From the NCBI GenBank assembly GCA_900618795.1, contig UYJD01000003.1, positions 2,191,803-2,255,802 of the forward strand: DNA of 64,000 bases, given 5' to 3'. Shown in pieces: positions 62,214-64,000 of the stretch. The notes below the pieces were generated by a model. That model made no database searches, had not been told where the DNA came from, and saw only the letters and a program-made list of their open reading frames with translations. A program made the position numbers and the translations under genes. The first letter of the stretch is position 1; each line of letters begins with the position of its first letter. The stretch comes from Cyanodermella asteris (Eukaryota; Ascomycota; Lecanoromycetes; Ostropales; Stictidaceae).

Positions 62214-63923
62214 ATGGACGGCCAACCGCCTGAAGATGGCGCACCTCCCGCGTCGCAGCACCATAGCCTCAAATACCATCTACTGGGCCCCTCCTTGACG
62301 AAGTCTGGACAAGACGGCGTCGATCAAAAGAAGGTTTCGGAAGTCATTTACAACGCATCGAAGGGTTCGAAATTTTTCAACAATGAAGAGGTGAAGGACA
62401 AGGTCTTGACCGAGAAGATTGAGCGGATTCTTGCGAAGAAGAAGGAGCTGGAGAACCTGGATTTGAGCTCGGAAGCCCGCAAGGCCGATCGCTACATTGA
62501 AGAGCTCGAACTCACTCGAGACTTGACACAGACCATCATCCATGTTGACTGCGACGCTTTCTATGCCGCAGTCGAGGAGCTTGACCGGCCGGAGCTGAAG
62601 AACGTGCCCTTTGCTGTTGCTAAAGGTGTTCTTACGACATGCAACTATCTCGCGAGGCAATATGGATGCAGGAGTGCAATGGCGGGATTTGTTGCGAAGA
62701 AGCTCTGCCCACAGCTGGTGTTCATACCGCTGAACTTTGACAAGTATATTGTGAAAGCGAATGAGGTCCGCCGCATTTTGGCCGAGTACGACCCTCGGTT
62801 TGAGAGCGCAAGCCTCGACGAAGCGTATTTGAACATTACGCAGTACTGCACGGATCACGAGATGGACCCACAGGAAGCGGTTCGTCAACTACGTGCAAAA
62901 GTCGAAGAGGAGTGCAAGATTACGGTTTCTGCTGGAATCGCGGCGAACGCAAGGCTTGCAAAAATTTCTTCCAATAAGAACAAACCGAATGGGCAATTCT
63001 TCCTCGCCAGCGACCGCAACGCCATCATGGCATTCATGCGGGATCTCCCGACGCGGAAGGTGAACGGCGTCGGGCGTGTGTTTGAACGGGAGCTCTATGC
63101 GATCGGTGTCAAGACATGTGGTGATATCTACGAACATAGGGGCATTCTGGCTCGGCTGTTTGGTGACAAAGCCTTTCAGTTTCTGATACAGACGTACCTT
63201 GGGCTGGGGCGGACCAATGTGCAGCCGTCAGAGGAGCACGAAAGGAAGAGCGTTGGGACTGAGAGCACTTTTGCCGACATGAAAGGGAGGGATGAATTGC
63301 GGGCGAAGCTGAGACATACGGCGGAAGAGCTGGAGAAGGACTTGCAGCGGACAGAGTTCAAGGGTCGCACATTGGTTTTGAAGGTCAAGCTGCATACGTA
63401 CGAGGTGCTCACAAGGCAGATTGCGCCACCCCATGCTGTTGCGACCGCGGCTGACTTGTACAAATATTCTGAGCCCATGCTTGCGAAGCTGGAGAAGGAG
63501 ATTCCGGGGATGACACTCCGACTGATGGGACTGCGATGCACGGGCTTGGTCAGTACGAAGAAGGCGGGGCGGGAGTTCTTTGGCAAGCAGGCACCTCGAC
63601 GGAAGCTGGATGCTGATGGGTGGGAGGTCTGGCCGGAAGAGGAGTTTGAGCGCGCTGCTGAGGAGGAAAAGGAGGCCGAGATGGAGGAAATGGCGAAGCT
63701 GAGCCAGGAGGTGGACGAGCGATGGGACTGCCCGGTGTGTCAGCAAGCACAGGCTGCTGAGGATGTGTCGTTCAATCGGCATGTCGATGAGTGTCTTTCC
63801 AAGCGGACGATCAGAGAGTCAGTGCGCGGGTCGCATGAGCGTCACACCGAGGCGCCAAAGCGGAAGTCCGAGGACGAGCCGGATGGGAGGAGGATGAAAC
63901 AGAAGAGGCTGTTCTTTAGGTAG
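62214..63923 (+). CDS. DNA polymerase kappa (Y family)
   Basis: A single exon of 569 aa. N-clasp and palm open with KGSKFFNNEEVKDK and IIHVDCDAFYAAVEE (metal ligand Asp112); the second catalytic motif is SLDEAY (Asp202, Glu203). KISSNKNKPNGQF and NGVGRVFERELYAIGV mark the thumb helix-hairpin-helix; the little finger contains SVGTESTF. A UBZ4-type ubiquitin-binding zinc finger follows: C506, C509, H523, C527. The C-terminus is basic and ends QKRLFFR, resembling but not matching a PCNA-binding box. Pol kappa bypasses minor-groove DNA damage. Budding yeast lacks this gene, whereas S. pombe and filamentous fungi have it. The stop is inside the window. Confidence 0.93.
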   Translation: MDGQPPEDGAPPASQHHSLKYHLLGPSLTKSGQDGVDQKKVSEVIYNASKGSKFFNNEEVKDKVLTEKIERILAKKKELENLDLSSEARKADRYIEELELTRDLTQTIIHVDCDAFYAAVEELDRPELKNVPFAVAKGVLTTCNYLARQYGCRSAMAGFVAKKLCPQLVFIPLNFDKYIVKANEVRRILAEYDPRFESASLDEAYLNITQYCTDHEMDPQEAVRQLRAKVEEECKITVSAGIAANARLAKISSNKNKPNGQFFLASDRNAIMAFMRDLPTRKVNGVGRVFERELYAIGVKTCGDIYEHRGILARLFGDKAFQFLIQTYLGLGRTNVQPSEEHERKSVGTESTFADMKGRDELRAKLRHTAEELEKDLQRTEFKGRTLVLKVKLHTYEVLTRQIAPPHAVATAADLYKYSEPMLAKLEKEIPGMTLRLMGLRCTGLVSTKKAGREFFGKQAPRRKLDADGWEVWPEEEFERAAEEEKEAEMEEMAKLSQEVDERWDCPVCQQAQAAEDVSFNRHVDECLSKRTIRESVRGSHERHTEAPKRKSEDEPDGRRMKQKRLFFR

Positions 63924-64000
63924 TGGGATATTACGTACACTAGCCGTTGGAATCTAGGGACTACCGTGTAACGCGGGCACGGGTTGGTTGACTGTGTAGG

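Noticed and set aside
1-64000. Transposons, CRISPR arrays, rRNA
   Set aside because: No transposase, reverse transcriptase, long terminal repeat, spaced direct repeat or rRNA sequence was recognised by eye.

Overview
The window is nuclear DNA of a filamentous ascomycete. Short introns (46-127 nt, GT...AG) interrupt many genes. Protein families are typical of Pezizomycotina: Zn2Cys6 regulator, fungal Hsp20 with a split crystallin domain, Emi1-like twin CX9C protein and NRPS-like reductase remnant. The intronless sterol 14-alpha-demethylase most resembles, from memory, those of Mycosphaerella-type Dothideomycetes, so a capnodialean/mycosphaerellalean fungus is the best guess. No search was run, so this placement is inference.

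Layout. 0.8-8.2 kb is a dense housekeeping block: RIC8/synembryn (+), Hsp20 (-), ribosomal protein eL36 (+), a TUG/UBX4-type p97 cofactor (-) and proteasome beta3/PUP3 (+). 8.9-12.5 kb is accessory and partly broken: an alpha/beta hydrolase, a fragment of an NRPS-like thioester reductase and a family-2 O-methyltransferase whose second exon ends in an in-frame TGA. 12.5-14.8 kb is nearly empty. A long coiled-coil protein (14.8-16.7 kb) and the proteasome adaptor ECM29 (17.1-22.6 kb, -) follow. ECM29 diverges from CYP51/ERG11 (23.8-25.3 kb, +). A MYND protein is at 25.8-27.5 kb. 27.5-33 kb is gene-poor, holding a secreted Ser-rich protein and a small cysteine-motif protein.

33.6-45.3 kb carries an Emi1-like CHCH protein, an AP180-type clathrin adaptor, an intact alpha/beta hydrolase, a decayed alpha/beta hydrolase, PEX10, a decayed F-box-like gene and an MFS exporter. 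46-64 kb carries an orphan 228-aa protein, succinate-semialdehyde dehydrogenase, a 1431-aa conserved-looking scaffold protein, a Zn2Cys6 regulator, a small hypothetical protein, a GNAT acetyltransferase, a 680-aa basic protein and DNA polymerase kappa.

Two themes stand out. First, protein quality-control genes (Hsp20, UBX cofactor, PUP3, ECM29) lie within 20 kb, and PUP3 shares a divergent promoter region with the UBX gene. Second, three accessory loci look disabled by nonsense codons, frameshifts or truncation, and a fourth (the O-methyltransferase) may be. The window therefore mixes conserved genes with eroding niche genes. I found no tRNA, rRNA, CRISPR array or recognisable transposon. All exon joins were made by eye and need transcript support.
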